A stretch of DNA of 64,000 bases from Pseudoflavonifractor sp. AF19-9AC (lineage in GTDB: Bacteria > Bacillota > Clostridia > Oscillospirales > Oscillospiraceae), in assembly GCF_003478995.1 (NCBI RefSeq), contig NZ_QUGI01000005.1, positions 1 to 64,000 of the forward strand. The letters run 5' to 3'. The translations under genes were made by a program, and so were the position numbers. The number at the start of each line of letters is the position of its first letter. Position 1 is the stretch's first letter. This document shows positions 16,223-24,013 of the stretch, piece after piece. The notes below the pieces were generated by a model, which was given only the letters and a program-made list of their open reading frames with translations, was not told the origin of the DNA and ran no database searches.

Positions 16223-18781
16223 ATGGATGAGTTTGTGTGGGAAGATCGTACGCTGCGCCAGCAGGTGCTGAACAGATTTGGAAACAGCACGGGGATGTGC
16301 TACCAGCTCTACCACTTTGGGGAGAAGACCTTTTATTTTTCCGACAACATCGATGCACTTCTGGGGGAGAATGTCCACAAGTCCTACTCTCTGGAGCAGT
16401 GGTACCAGGCCATTTATGAGGATGACCGGCAGCGGCTGCGGCGGTATGTGAAGGATGTCTTTGAAAAGTCGTGGGAGCGGTACAGCTTCAACTACCGCCT
16501 TCGGAACCGCTGGGGGCAGCTGGTGTGGGTGAGCAGCAGCGGAACCTGCACCTTTGACCGTTCGGGCAATCCCAAGTACTATCTGGGCTCCATGGTGGAG
16601 ATCAACGGTCGGGAGGGGGACGGCAGGGGCGGCCGGCAGGCGGAGCTGATGCAGACCCTTCGGGATGTTCACAGTCGGGGACAGGAGGGCTATCTGCTGA
16701 TGGTGGATGTGAACCACCTCAGCCAGATCAACCTGAAATACGGCCGGGAGTTTGGAGACGGAGTGCTCCAGGCCCTGGCGGACGCCATGGAGGAGGGAGA
16801 CGGCCGCTTCTCCCGCCCCTTCCGCAGCAGTGGAAGCTGCTTTTGCACCCTGGCCGCCGGGGTGGACCGAGAGGGCGTTGAGGCCTACTTCCATCGCCTT
16901 CAGCAGTGCATGCAGGGACAGTGCAGCCTGTCGGGGGGCTGCGTATCCCTGCAGGAGTATCAGGTCCCGGACAGCGAGCTTCTCATCCACTATGCAGAGA
17001 ACGCCCTGGATACGGCCAAGCTGACGGCGGAGAAGCCCCTGGCCTTCTTCAACCCCCAGGATTACGAGCGGAAATTAAGCGCCATTGAGCTGCAGATGGA
17101 CCTGGAGGCGGCGGTCAAGAATCAGCTTGCCGGCTTTTCCGTCCGTTATCAGCCCCAGGTCCGGTCCGAGACCTTCCAGCTGACCGGAGCCGAGGCCCTG
17201 CTCCAGTTTGTCTCCCCGCGGCGGGGGGCGGTGCCTCCGGCGGAGTTTGTGCCCATCCTGGAGCGCACCGGCCTGATTGTGCCGGTGGGGCAGTGGGTGC
17301 TGGAAACCGCGCTGGAGCAGTGCCGGACGTGGCGGCGGAAGATTCCCGGGTTCCGGGTGAGTGTCAACATGTCCTATGTGCAGCTGCGCCGCCCGGAGAT
17401 TCAGGACGAGGTGCTGTCGGCCCTGCGGGAGAAGGACGTGCCGGGGGATGCCCTGACCATTGAGGTGACCGAGGGCAGCGAGCTGCGGGAGTACACCTAC
17501 CTCAACACCATTTTCAGCGCCTGGAAACAGGCGGGGGTGGAGATCTCGGTGGACGACTTCGGCACCGGCTATTCCAGCCTGGGCTGGCTGAAGGAATTGG
17601 CCATTGATGAGATCAAAATTGACCGCTGTTTCGTCCGGGACATCCAGCACAGCGCCTACAACCTGCGCCTGCTGTCCAACATCATTGAGCTGGCCCGGGG
17701 CGGAAGCCTCCGGGTGTGCTGCGAAGGGGTGGAGACCAGGGAGGAGCTGGCGGTGCTGGAGTCCCTCCAGCCCAGCCTGTACCAGGGCTTCTTCTTTTCC
17801 CGTCCCGTCCCACCGGAGGCGTTTGACCCGGAGGGGCTGCAGCAGGACCTGCTGGCACGGTGCCGCCAGGTGGGGGAGAGTCCGTGTCCCATCGGCGAAA
17901 AGAAGAGTGCGCCCCTGGTGCTGGAGCGGACCATTCTGGAAAAAACGGAGGACGCCATTTCCCTGTGCGACGTCCGGACCTACGAGCTCTGTTACCTCAA
18001 CCCGGCGGCCCAGCGGATGTTCGGCATTCGGAATTACCGGGGAAAGACCTGCTATCAGGCCCTGCGGGGAAAAGACACCCCCTGTGACTTCTGTCCCAAC
18101 GGAACCCTGCGCCACGACTCCTTCTACGTCTGGGAGGACAGCATTGAGTACTGCGGCCGTCATTTCCTGCTGAAGGACAAGCTGCTGGACGTGGGGGACA
18201 GAACCCTCCGCCTCCAGGTGGCCATGGACATCACCAAGAAGGAATACGTCAGCCGACACACCCGGGAGCGGCTGGAATTTGCCGATCACATTGTGGGCTA
18301 TGTGGATCTGCTCAGCCGGCAGAAACACTGGCACCAGGCGGTGGAAGCGGTGCTGGCGGCCATGGGAGAATTTTATAAGGCCGACCGGGCCTATCTGTTT
18401 GAGACCGCCCCGGAGGGGCGCGGGTGCTGGAACAACACCTTTGAGTGGTGCGCGCCGGGGGTGATCCCCCAGAAGGACAATTTGCAGCAGGTGCCGCCGG
18501 AGGCAGTGGCGCGGTGGCTGGAAGTGTTCCGGAACAAGGGCTCGGTGATCCTGTACAATCTGGAACCCCTGCGGAAAAAGTACCCTCTGGAGTGGGAAAT
18601 CCTGGACAGTCAGGGCATTCAGCGCGTGCTCTCTGTCCCGCTGATGCTGGGCGGACAGGTGGCGGGCTTCATTGGAGTGGACAACCCCCGCTACGCCATC
18701 CAGGACGACACCCAGGCCCGGGTGCTGGCCAGCTTTATGACGGCCCGCTTCCGGCGTGAGCGAAAGGAGTGGCAGGAGTAA
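16223..18781 (+). CDS. Cytoplasmic PAS-(GGDEF-like)-EAL-PAS-GAF c-di-GMP phosphodiesterase
   Basis: An 852-residue protein with no membrane segment. Domain order: PAS (about 20-115), a degenerate GGDEF-like domain (about 130-275, LLMVDVNHLSQINLKYGREF but no GGDEF loop), EAL (about 290-545), PAS (about 565-680) and GAF-like (about 690-850). The EAL domain keeps EAL near residue 324, NMS, EVTEG, the DDFGTGYSS loop, IKID, CEGVET and YQGFFFSRP. So c-di-GMP hydrolysis is likely, while diguanylate cyclase activity is not. The start was chosen from the promoter position; the alternative GTG at 16139 would add 28 basic residues. The two sensory domains after EAL are an uncommon order. Another GGDEF/EAL gene lies at 57728-59554. 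Confidence 0.88.
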   Translation: MDEFVWEDRTLRQQVLNRFGNSTGMCYQLYHFGEKTFYFSDNIDALLGENVHKSYSLEQWYQAIYEDDRQRLRRYVKDVFEKSWERYSFNYRLRNRWGQLVWVSSSGTCTFDRSGNPKYYLGSMVEINGREGDGRGGRQAELMQTLRDVHSRGQEGYLLMVDVNHLSQINLKYGREFGDGVLQALADAMEEGDGRFSRPFRSSGSCFCTLAAGVDREGVEAYFHRLQQCMQGQCSLSGGCVSLQEYQVPDSELLIHYAENALDTAKLTAEKPLAFFNPQDYERKLSAIELQMDLEAAVKNQLAGFSVRYQPQVRSETFQLTGAEALLQFVSPRRGAVPPAEFVPILERTGLIVPVGQWVLETALEQCRTWRRKIPGFRVSVNMSYVQLRRPEIQDEVLSALREKDVPGDALTIEVTEGSELREYTYLNTIFSAWKQAGVEISVDDFGTGYSSLGWLKELAIDEIKIDRCFVRDIQHSAYNLRLLSNIIELARGGSLRVCCEGVETREELAVLESLQPSLYQGFFFSRPVPPEAFDPEGLQQDLLARCRQVGESPCPIGEKKSAPLVLERTILEKTEDAISLCDVRTYELCYLNPAAQRMFGIRNYRGKTCYQALRGKDTPCDFCPNGTLRHDSFYVWEDSIEYCGRHFLLKDKLLDVGDRTLRLQVAMDITKKEYVSRHTRERLEFADHIVGYVDLLSRQKHWHQAVEAVLAAMGEFYKADRAYLFETAPEGRGCWNNTFEWCAPGVIPQKDNLQQVPPEAVARWLEVFRNKGSVILYNLEPLRKKYPLEWEILDSQGIQRVLSVPLMLGGQVAGFIGVDNPRYAIQDDTQARVLASFMTARFRRERKEWQE

Positions 18782-18823
18782 TCCTGCCCCATTGCCCGGA
18801 GAAGCAGGGACTGCTGAACGCAA

Positions 18824-18868
18824 ATACCGCCATCTCAAAGCGCGCGCCTTGGGATGGCGGTTTGTTTG
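18824..18868 (+). terminator. Terminator after the EAL gene
   Basis: ATACCGCCATCTCAA pairs imperfectly with TTGGGATGGCGGTTT, followed by GTTTG. Confidence 0.7.
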
Positions 18869-18977
18869 CCCGGGGCACAATTTTGAAAAAACAGATGCCC
18901 GGCTGCAACAAAACCGGGGAGCCGGCTGTATAGTAAGTGTCACAGAAAGCAAAACGCCTGCATACAAGGAAAGAAGG

Positions 18978-19982
18978 ATGATGACAATGTTGAAGAAAAA
19001 GACATTAACGGCGATGTTTTCCCTGGCACTGGCCGGCACCATGGTACTCCCCGCCCTCGCAGCGGAGGCGATTTCCGCCCGGCAGGGGGAGGCAGATCTC
19101 AAACCCCTGATTGCAGAGGCCCCCGCTCTGAATCTGCCCCTGGCCGCCGACGAGCATCTGCTCACCCGGGCGGAGCTGGTTTCGGTCCTCCACGAGCAGG
19201 AGGGAAAGCCCAGCGTCAACTTTGCCATGCGCTACACCGATGTGGACCAGGAGGCGGAATACGCCGAGGCGGTCCGCTGGGCCACCAGCCAGGGTATTGC
19301 CTGCGGCTACGGCGACGGGACCTTCGGGCCGGACGACATGGTCACCCGGGAGCAGATGGCAGTGATTCTCTATCGGTACGCCCAGAGCAAGGACCAGGGC
19401 TTCACCGGCGCCTGGGCCGTCCCCCTTCCCTACGCCGATGCGGGTGAGGTCAGCTCCTTTGCCTATGAGGCGGTGTGCTGGGTCACCATGAAGGACGTCA
19501 TGGGAGAGACCGGAGACAATCAGTTTGCCCCCGACAGCGGCGTGACCCACAGCGAGGCCAACCCCATGCTCCAGCAGTATTTCAGCGCGGTGGAGCAGAC
19601 GGAAATTGCCAATCCCTTCCTGGAGTGCAAGACCATGGAGGAGGCCGCCCAGGTGGCCGGCTTTTCCATGGAGCTTCCCCAGGGAGCGGAGCCTGTGGCC
19701 ATCCGGGCCGTGGAAGATGATATGATTGAGGTGCTCTGCCAGCTGGAGGCCGGGCCCGTCACCCTGCGTAAGGCCGTGGGCGATCAGGACATCAGCGGGG
19801 ACTACAACCACTACGCCCAGATCGATGTTCAGGAGTGGAACGGCCGCACGGTGACCCTGAAGGGAAATGACGGCATGTTTATGACCGCCACCTGGCTGGA
19901 CGGCGGCTACACCTATGCCGTCCGGGCCGAAGACGGTCTGGACCGGGATGGGATGTACGCCATCCTGTCCCAGATGCAGTAA
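18978..19982 (+). CDS. Exported SLH-domain protein
   Basis: A 334-residue protein. ATG codons at 18978, 18981 and 18987 all follow AAGGAAAGAAGG; 18978 is taken. The signal peptide (about residues 1-30) has Lys-Lys-Lys then a Leu/Ala core ending ALAAEA. SLH-type repeats span about residues 50-210: YTDVDQEAEYAEAVRWATSQGIACGYGDGTFGPDDMVTR-type sequence, then YADAGEVSSFAYEAVCWV. The last 120 residues (PFLECKTMEEAAQVAGFSM onward) resemble a small beta-rich domain; the same LxxLSQLVGFPV-like pattern occurs in the anti-sigma-like protein at 20663. It stands directly upstream of an ECF sigma gene in the same direction, which suggests a shared surface-sensing role. Confidence 0.8.
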   Translation: MMTMLKKKTLTAMFSLALAGTMVLPALAAEAISARQGEADLKPLIAEAPALNLPLAADEHLLTRAELVSVLHEQEGKPSVNFAMRYTDVDQEAEYAEAVRWATSQGIACGYGDGTFGPDDMVTREQMAVILYRYAQSKDQGFTGAWAVPLPYADAGEVSSFAYEAVCWVTMKDVMGETGDNQFAPDSGVTHSEANPMLQQYFSAVEQTEIANPFLECKTMEEAAQVAGFSMELPQGAEPVAIRAVEDDMIEVLCQLEAGPVTLRKAVGDQDISGDYNHYAQIDVQEWNGRTVTLKGNDGMFMTATWLDGGYTYAVRAEDGLDRDGMYAILSQMQ

Positions 19983-19986
19983 TCCA

Positions 19987-20021
19987 GCGGGGCCGCCCGG
20001 AGGAAACCGGCGCGGCCCCGC
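19987..20021 (+). terminator. GC hairpin between the SLH and sigma factor genes
   Basis: GCGGGGCCGC pairs perfectly with GCGGCCCCGC around 15 bases. No T tract, and the ribosome site of the sigma gene follows 7 bases later. It could be a weak terminator or an mRNA-stability hairpin. Confidence 0.45.
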
Positions 20022-20043
20022 CATATAAAGGAGAACCGATGGC

Positions 20044-20685
20044 GTGTTGGTGAACGGGATGTATGATATGCCCGCGGAATGGAGCGGGCCGGTCCGCTGG
20101 CGGCGGGCACTGCTGCGCCTGTGGATAAAGGCCGCGGCGGTACTGGAGGCGGCCATGGCCGGGGAGCCCCGGAAGGCTGCCGCAGCCCTGGAACAGGAGG
20201 CGCGGAACCGGAAGGCCGAAGTGCTGCTGGATACCTATGGAAACCAGATCCTGCGCCTGGCCTACTCCTATCTCCACAACCTGGACGATGCGGAGGAGGT
20301 TTTGCAGGATACACTGATCCAATATTGGAACAAGGGGCCTGCCTTTGAAAACAAGGCCCATGAAAAGGCCTGGCTTTTGCGGGTGGCGGCCAATCTGAGC
20401 AAAAATCGCATCGCCTACAACAAGGTGCGCAGCACGGACGAGCTGAAGGAGACCCTGGCGGCGGAGCAGAGGGAGGACCTCTCCTTTGTATGGGAGGCGG
20501 TGAAGGAGCTGCCGGTGAAATACCGGGAGGTCATCCACCTCTTTTACTATGAGGGCCTCTCCACCGCCCAGATCGCCGCCGTTTTGCAGCAGAAGGAGTC
20601 CACCGTCCGCTCCCACCTGATGCGGGGGCGGGGCAAGCTGAAGACCATTTTGAAGGAGGGGTATGACGTTGAGGGAGGCATATAA
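20044..20685 (+). CDS. ECF-type RNA polymerase sigma factor
   Basis: A 213-residue protein if started at the GTG at 20044, 10 bases after AAGGAG. Conserved sigma sequence begins only near residue 55, so the first 45 residues are non-standard and an internal ATG at 20156 is an alternative. Sigma region 2 is YGNQILRLAYSYLHNLDDAEEVLQDTLIQYW; region 4 is LPVKYREVIHLFYYEGLSTAQIAAVL with helix-turn-helix QKESTVRSHLMRGRGKLK. An ATG at 20039 is better spaced from the ribosome site but meets a stop after four codons, which may hint at an error or a tiny leader peptide. The next gene overlaps it by 23 bases and is a likely anti-sigma factor. Confidence 0.85.
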   Translation: MLVNGMYDMPAEWSGPVRWRRALLRLWIKAAAVLEAAMAGEPRKAAAALEQEARNRKAEVLLDTYGNQILRLAYSYLHNLDDAEEVLQDTLIQYWNKGPAFENKAHEKAWLLRVAANLSKNRIAYNKVRSTDELKETLAAEQREDLSFVWEAVKELPVKYREVIHLFYYEGLSTAQIAAVLQQKESTVRSHLMRGRGKLKTILKEGYDVEGGI

Positions 20686-21295
20686 GGAGATTATGGACCA
20701 CATTGCCGTGACGGATGAGATGCGCGAACGGATTCTCCACAACCTTCGGGGGGGGACGAGCTCCCCGTCGGTGAGCAGGCCCCGCCGCCCCTTCGTGCCC
20801 ATGCTGGCTGCTGCCGCCTGCCTGGCGCTGCTGCTGGCCGGCACCGCTGCCCTGCCCAGGCTCTCTCAGCTGGTGCAGGGGGACAACTCCTCCGGGGTAC
20901 AGACCGGCATTCTGGACCGCCGGGAGGCTGCCTCCCTCCAGGAGCTTTCCCAGTTGGTGGGCTTTCCGGTGGAGGAGGTGGAGGAGGTGCCCTTCTCCGT
21001 CACGGAAATCCGGTACACCGCCTACGGCGGAACCATGGCGGAAGTTCAGTATAAGGGAGAGGAGCAGAGCCTCACCTTCCGGAAAACCGCGGAGGGCGGG
21101 GACCCCTCGGGGGACTATACCGCCTATCCCGACACACTGGTGCTGGAGCTCCCCTGGGGCACCGTCACCCTGAAGGGGGAGGAGGGGGCGTACCGCCTGG
21201 CCCTCTGGCAGGAGGCGTCCTATGGCTGCTCCCTCCAGTCCACCGCAGCCTACCCGGCGGAGGAGTGGACCGCCCTTCTGGAGTCCATTGGCTGA
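20663..21295 (+). CDS. Putative anti-sigma factor, single-pass membrane protein
   Basis: A 210-residue protein. The ATG at 20663 lies inside the sigma gene and follows GGAGGGGT. The N-terminal 45 residues are charged and cytoplasmic (MTLREAYKEIMDHIAVTDEMRERILHNL), as in sigma-binding domains of this architecture. One membrane segment follows (about 52-70, MLAAAACLALLLAGTAAL), then a roughly 135-residue extracytoplasmic domain with LSQLVGFPVEEVEEVPF, similar to extracytoplasmic domains seen in Clostridia anti-sigma-like proteins. Overlap with the sigma gene, topology and size support an anti-sigma role. No zinc-binding HxxxCxxC motif is present, so it is not a ZAS-type factor. Confidence 0.7.
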   Translation: MTLREAYKEIMDHIAVTDEMRERILHNLRGGTSSPSVSRPRRPFVPMLAAAACLALLLAGTAALPRLSQLVQGDNSSGVQTGILDRREAASLQELSQLVGFPVEEVEEVPFSVTEIRYTAYGGTMAEVQYKGEEQSLTFRKTAEGGDPSGDYTAYPDTLVLELPWGTVTLKGEEGAYRLALWQEASYGCSLQSTAAYPAEEWTALLESIG

Positions 21296-21316
21296 ACCCT
21301 TTGAAAAGATATCCGA

Positions 21317-21355
21317 CCCCGGCGCGCGCAAAACCAGCGCGTGCCGGGGCCGTTT
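21317..21355 (+). terminator. Terminator between convergent sigma operon and LysR gene
   Basis: CCCCGGCGCGCGC pairs with GCGCGTGCCGGGG around AAAACCA. T tract is short on both strands; probably serves both directions. Confidence 0.65.
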
Positions 21356-21378
21356 CGTGTCTGTGGAGTGTGGGCGGC

Positions 21379-22266
21379 TCAGTCTGACGAGCGGCTCAAT
21401 TGATCAAAGCAGTCCATCAGGGCACGGGCCGAGTCGGTGAGAAATTTCTGCTTGTGCCATACGATGTAGTTGTCCCGGACAAAGGGCTCGTCATCCACCT
21501 CCCGGGCGGCCACCATACCGGAGCGGATGGCGTCGGCCACCAGCCGCTCCGGCAGGAAGGAGATCCCCAGCCCCAGGTGCACCGCCCGGATGATGGCCTG
21601 GGTGCTGATGCTCTCCATGGCGGGGGTCAGGGGCAAGTCGTGGGAGGCAAACACGTGCTCCAAAAAGGCGCGGCCCATGCTGCCACGATCCCGGAGCAGG
21701 AAGGAGTCTCCGGTGAGCTCCTTCAGCTCCAGGTGCTCCTGCCGGACTCTGGGGTCGTCGGGAGGCAGAATCAGCACCAGCCGGTCGGGCCCGATGGCCT
21801 GACGGTCCAGCTGGTCATGGAGAATGCCCCCTTCGATGATGGCAAAGTCCAGCTCATTGTCCAGAAGGGCCTGCTGCAGCACGGTGCCGTTGGAGATGGT
21901 GGAGCGGACCTGCAGCTCAGGGTGGGTCTTCTGAAACTGCACCAGGGCCTGGGGCAGCAGGCTGTTTCCGATGGCCACCGTGGCCCCGACACGGAGAAGC
22001 CCCAGCTTGTCCCAGTCCCGCAGCCCCTTCTCCATCTGGTCGAAGGAGTCCACAATGTGTACCGCATAGGAATAAAACACGTTGCCCATCTCGGTGACGT
22101 AGAGCCTGCGGTTCATGCGCTCGAACAGGCGGATGCCGTAATAGGACTCGATTTCCTGAATGGCGCGGGTGACGGCGGGCTGGGTCATGCACAGCTGCCG
22201 GGCGGCCTGGGTCATGTGCTGAGTCTGGTAGACGGTGAGAAAAATCTTCATGTGGCGAAGGGTCAT
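21379..22266 (-). CDS. LysR-family transcriptional regulator
   Basis: A 295-residue protein. The N-terminal winged helix-turn-helix (residues 1-60) is typical: MTLRHMKIFLTVYQTQHMTQAARQL and then TQPAVTRAIQEIESYYGIRLFER. The C-terminal effector-binding domain (about 90-290) has the LysR pattern RVGATVAIGNSLLP and LDFAIIEGG. It is divergent from the chromate-type transporter genes with 108 bases between the starts. An inverted repeat in that gap is a likely binding site, so the protein probably controls the transporter and itself. The inducer is unknown. Confidence 0.93.
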   Translation of the reverse strand: MTLRHMKIFLTVYQTQHMTQAARQLCMTQPAVTRAIQEIESYYGIRLFERMNRRLYVTEMGNVFYSYAVHIVDSFDQMEKGLRDWDKLGLLRVGATVAIGNSLLPQALVQFQKTHPELQVRSTISNGTVLQQALLDNELDFAIIEGGILHDQLDRQAIGPDRLVLILPPDDPRVRQEHLELKELTGDSFLLRDRGSMGRAFLEHVFASHDLPLTPAMESISTQAIIRAVHLGLGISFLPERLVADAIRSGMVAAREVDDEPFVRDNYIVWHKQKFLTDSARALMDCFDQLSRSSD

Positions 22267-22285
22267 GGGGCCGTCCTCCTATCCA

Positions 22286-22322
22286 TGCTATTTTTGCTAT
22301 TGATTAAATAAAAAGATAGCAT
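22286..22322. promoter_or_regulatory. Candidate LysR operator
   Basis: ATGCTAT (22286-22292) and ATAGCAT (22316-22322) form a perfect inverted repeat, with T-rich and A-rich inner flanks extending the symmetry. It abuts the -35 box of the transporter promoter. Confidence 0.55.
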
Positions 22323-22351
22323 TTTACTTATTGATCTTCTACGGATATAAT
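22323..22351 (+). promoter_or_regulatory. Promoter of the chromate-type transporter operon
   Basis: TTTACT, 17 bases, TATAAT; start about 22358, 17 bases before the coding start. Confidence 0.65.
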
Positions 22352-22374
22352 AGCAGGGAAAGGAGCGGAAGGCT

Positions 22375-22953
22375 ATGGCAAAGGAGAAAAAACCGGGTGT
22401 TTTGCTGAAATTATTTTTCAGTATGCTGTATATCAGTGCCTTCACCTTTGGAGGCGGCTTTGTGATTATCACCTTTATGAAGCGGAAGTTCGTGGATGAG
22501 CTGGGTTGGATTGACGAGCAGGAGATGCTGGATCTCACTGCCATGGCCCAGTCCTCTCCCGGGGCCATCGCAGTCAACGCCGCCATCCTGGTGGGCTGGC
22601 GGGTGGGAGGCTTCGCCGGAATGTTGGTGGCGGTGGCGGGTACTGTGCTGCCCCCCATCACCATTTTGTCGGTGATCTCCCTCTTTTACGCCGCCTTTGC
22701 CGCCAACCCCTATGTGGCCCTGGTGCTGAAGGGCATGCAGGCGGGAGTGGCCGCGGTGATTCTGGATGTGGTGTGGGGGCTGGGGGCCGGCGTGGTAAAG
22801 ACCAAATCTCCCATCCACCTGTTGGTAATGGCCGCCGCCTTTGTGGCCACCTTTGTCTATGGCGTCAACGTAATCTATATCATTCTGGCCGCCGCCCTGC
22901 TGGGCGTGGTGCTGGCCCTGCTCCAGCGGAAGAAGGGAGGGGAAGTCCAATGA
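22375..22953 (+). CDS. chrA: Chromate transporter-family (CHR) half protein, N-terminal partner
   Basis: A 192-residue short-chain CHR protein. The ATG at 22375 follows AAAGGAGCGGAAGG. The sequence shows the CHR hallmarks SAFTFGGGFVIITFMKRKFVDEL, then DLTAMAQSSPGAIAVNAAILVGWRVGG, with about five membrane segments. In Bacillota the transporter is often split into two genes whose products pair with opposite topology; the second half overlaps this gene by 4 bases (ATGA). CHR proteins export chromate in exchange or by proton force. In gut Clostridia the natural substrate is not established, and sulfate or another oxyanion is possible. Confidence 0.88.
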   Translation: MAKEKKPGVLLKLFFSMLYISAFTFGGGFVIITFMKRKFVDELGWIDEQEMLDLTAMAQSSPGAIAVNAAILVGWRVGGFAGMLVAVAGTVLPPITILSVISLFYAAFAANPYVALVLKGMQAGVAAVILDVVWGLGAGVVKTKSPIHLLVMAAAFVATFVYGVNVIYIILAAALLGVVLALLQRKKGGEVQ

Positions 22954-23507
22954 TCTACGCACAGCTTTTCTGGAGCTTCCTCCAGATCGGCCTCTTTTCC
23001 GTCGGGGGCGGCTATGCCGCCATGCCCCTCATCCAAGCTCAGACCGTTCAGATCCACGGCTGGCTGACCATGAGCGAGTTCACCGACCTGGTTACCATCG
23101 CCGAAATGACCCCCGGCCCCATCGCCATCAACTCGGCCACCTTTGTAGGTATCCGCATCGCCGGGCTGCCTGGGGCGCTGATCGCCACCCTGGGGTGTAT
23201 TTTCCCCTCCCTGTTCCTGGTGTCCCTGCTGGCCTTTGTCTACTACCGGTACAAGAATCTCTCTCTGCTCCAAAGTGTCCTGGCCAGCCTGCGTCCGGCG
23301 GTGGTGGCCCTCATCGCCGGAGCGGGACTGTCCATCCTCCTCCAGGTGGCCTTCGGCGGCGGAGAGATGGCCCTGGCCAACGCCAACTGGGTGGGAATCC
23401 TGCTTTTTGCCGCCGCCTTTGGAGTGCTGCGCCTGCTGAAGTGGAATCCTATCCTGGTGATGGCCCTGTGCGGCGTGGGCAACCTGCTGGTGGGGCTGCT
23501 GCTGTAA
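22950..23507 (+). CDS. chrA: Chromate transporter-family (CHR) half protein, second partner
   Basis: A 185-residue second half. The start ATG overlaps the stop of the first half (ATGA) and follows GGGAGGGG. It begins FWSFLQIGLFSVGGGYAAMPLIQ and carries TIAEMTPGPIAINSATFVGIRIAGLPGA, split here at the conserved PGP segment. Five or six membrane helices follow. Together with the first half it forms the CHR transporter. The LysR protein upstream is the likely regulator. A hairpin at 23562-23590 ends the operon. Confidence 0.88.
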   Translation: MIYAQLFWSFLQIGLFSVGGGYAAMPLIQAQTVQIHGWLTMSEFTDLVTIAEMTPGPIAINSATFVGIRIAGLPGALIATLGCIFPSLFLVSLLAFVYYRYKNLSLLQSVLASLRPAVVALIAGAGLSILLQVAFGGGEMALANANWVGILLFAAAFGVLRLLKWNPILVMALCGVGNLLVGLLL

Positions 23508-23561
23508 AAAGAAGCGCCAGGCGACCTGCCCGGACCAAATCGACATAGCCGAACCGAATGA

Positions 23562-23590
23562 AAGCCCCGTTCCCGTTGGGAACGGGGCTT
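23562..23590 (+). terminator. Terminator of the chromate-type operon
   Basis: AAGCCCCGTTCCC pairs perfectly with GGGAACGGGGCTT around GTT; followed by CTCTG, so a weak T tract. Confidence 0.65.
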
Positions 23591-24013
23591 CTCTGCGTGA
23601 AAAAACGGAATTTATACGGTGGAGCGAAGGAAACCAGGCTTTGCAGAAAAATGACCAGCATGTGGGCCTTGCGCGGAAACGTGGGCTGTCCATAATTGCG
23701 TGACGCCCTCAGTTCCTGGGGAGCAGAAGGGGACCGCAGGACAGTATCCCTGCACCGTAACGAAAAAGAAGGGACCGGATGCTGTCAAGTATTGGGTTCC
23801 TTCTTTGGCTCTGTCTGGAAAAACTTGGGGGCAGCCCGGTTTCCTGCGACGGGAAAAATTAAAAGACTGCCAGAATTCCTGCAAAAAATACAGCCGGACT
23901 TGCATTTGTGTGTTATACTTTTATTGGTACTAAGCTACACCGCTGTGTTTCGGCCGCATGCCCTGATGGCGGCCGGACCCTGTGATGATAAATAAGGGAA
24001 AGGAAGATTGAAT
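23591..24013 (+). other. Intergenic region before glgA
   Basis: About 420 bases without a gene I can support. It contains a stem AAAGAAGGGACC/GGGTTCCTTCTTT near 23766-23808, and a possible extended -10 promoter TGT-TATACT at 23911-23919, about 95 bases before glgA. No riboswitch recognised. Confidence 0.4.
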
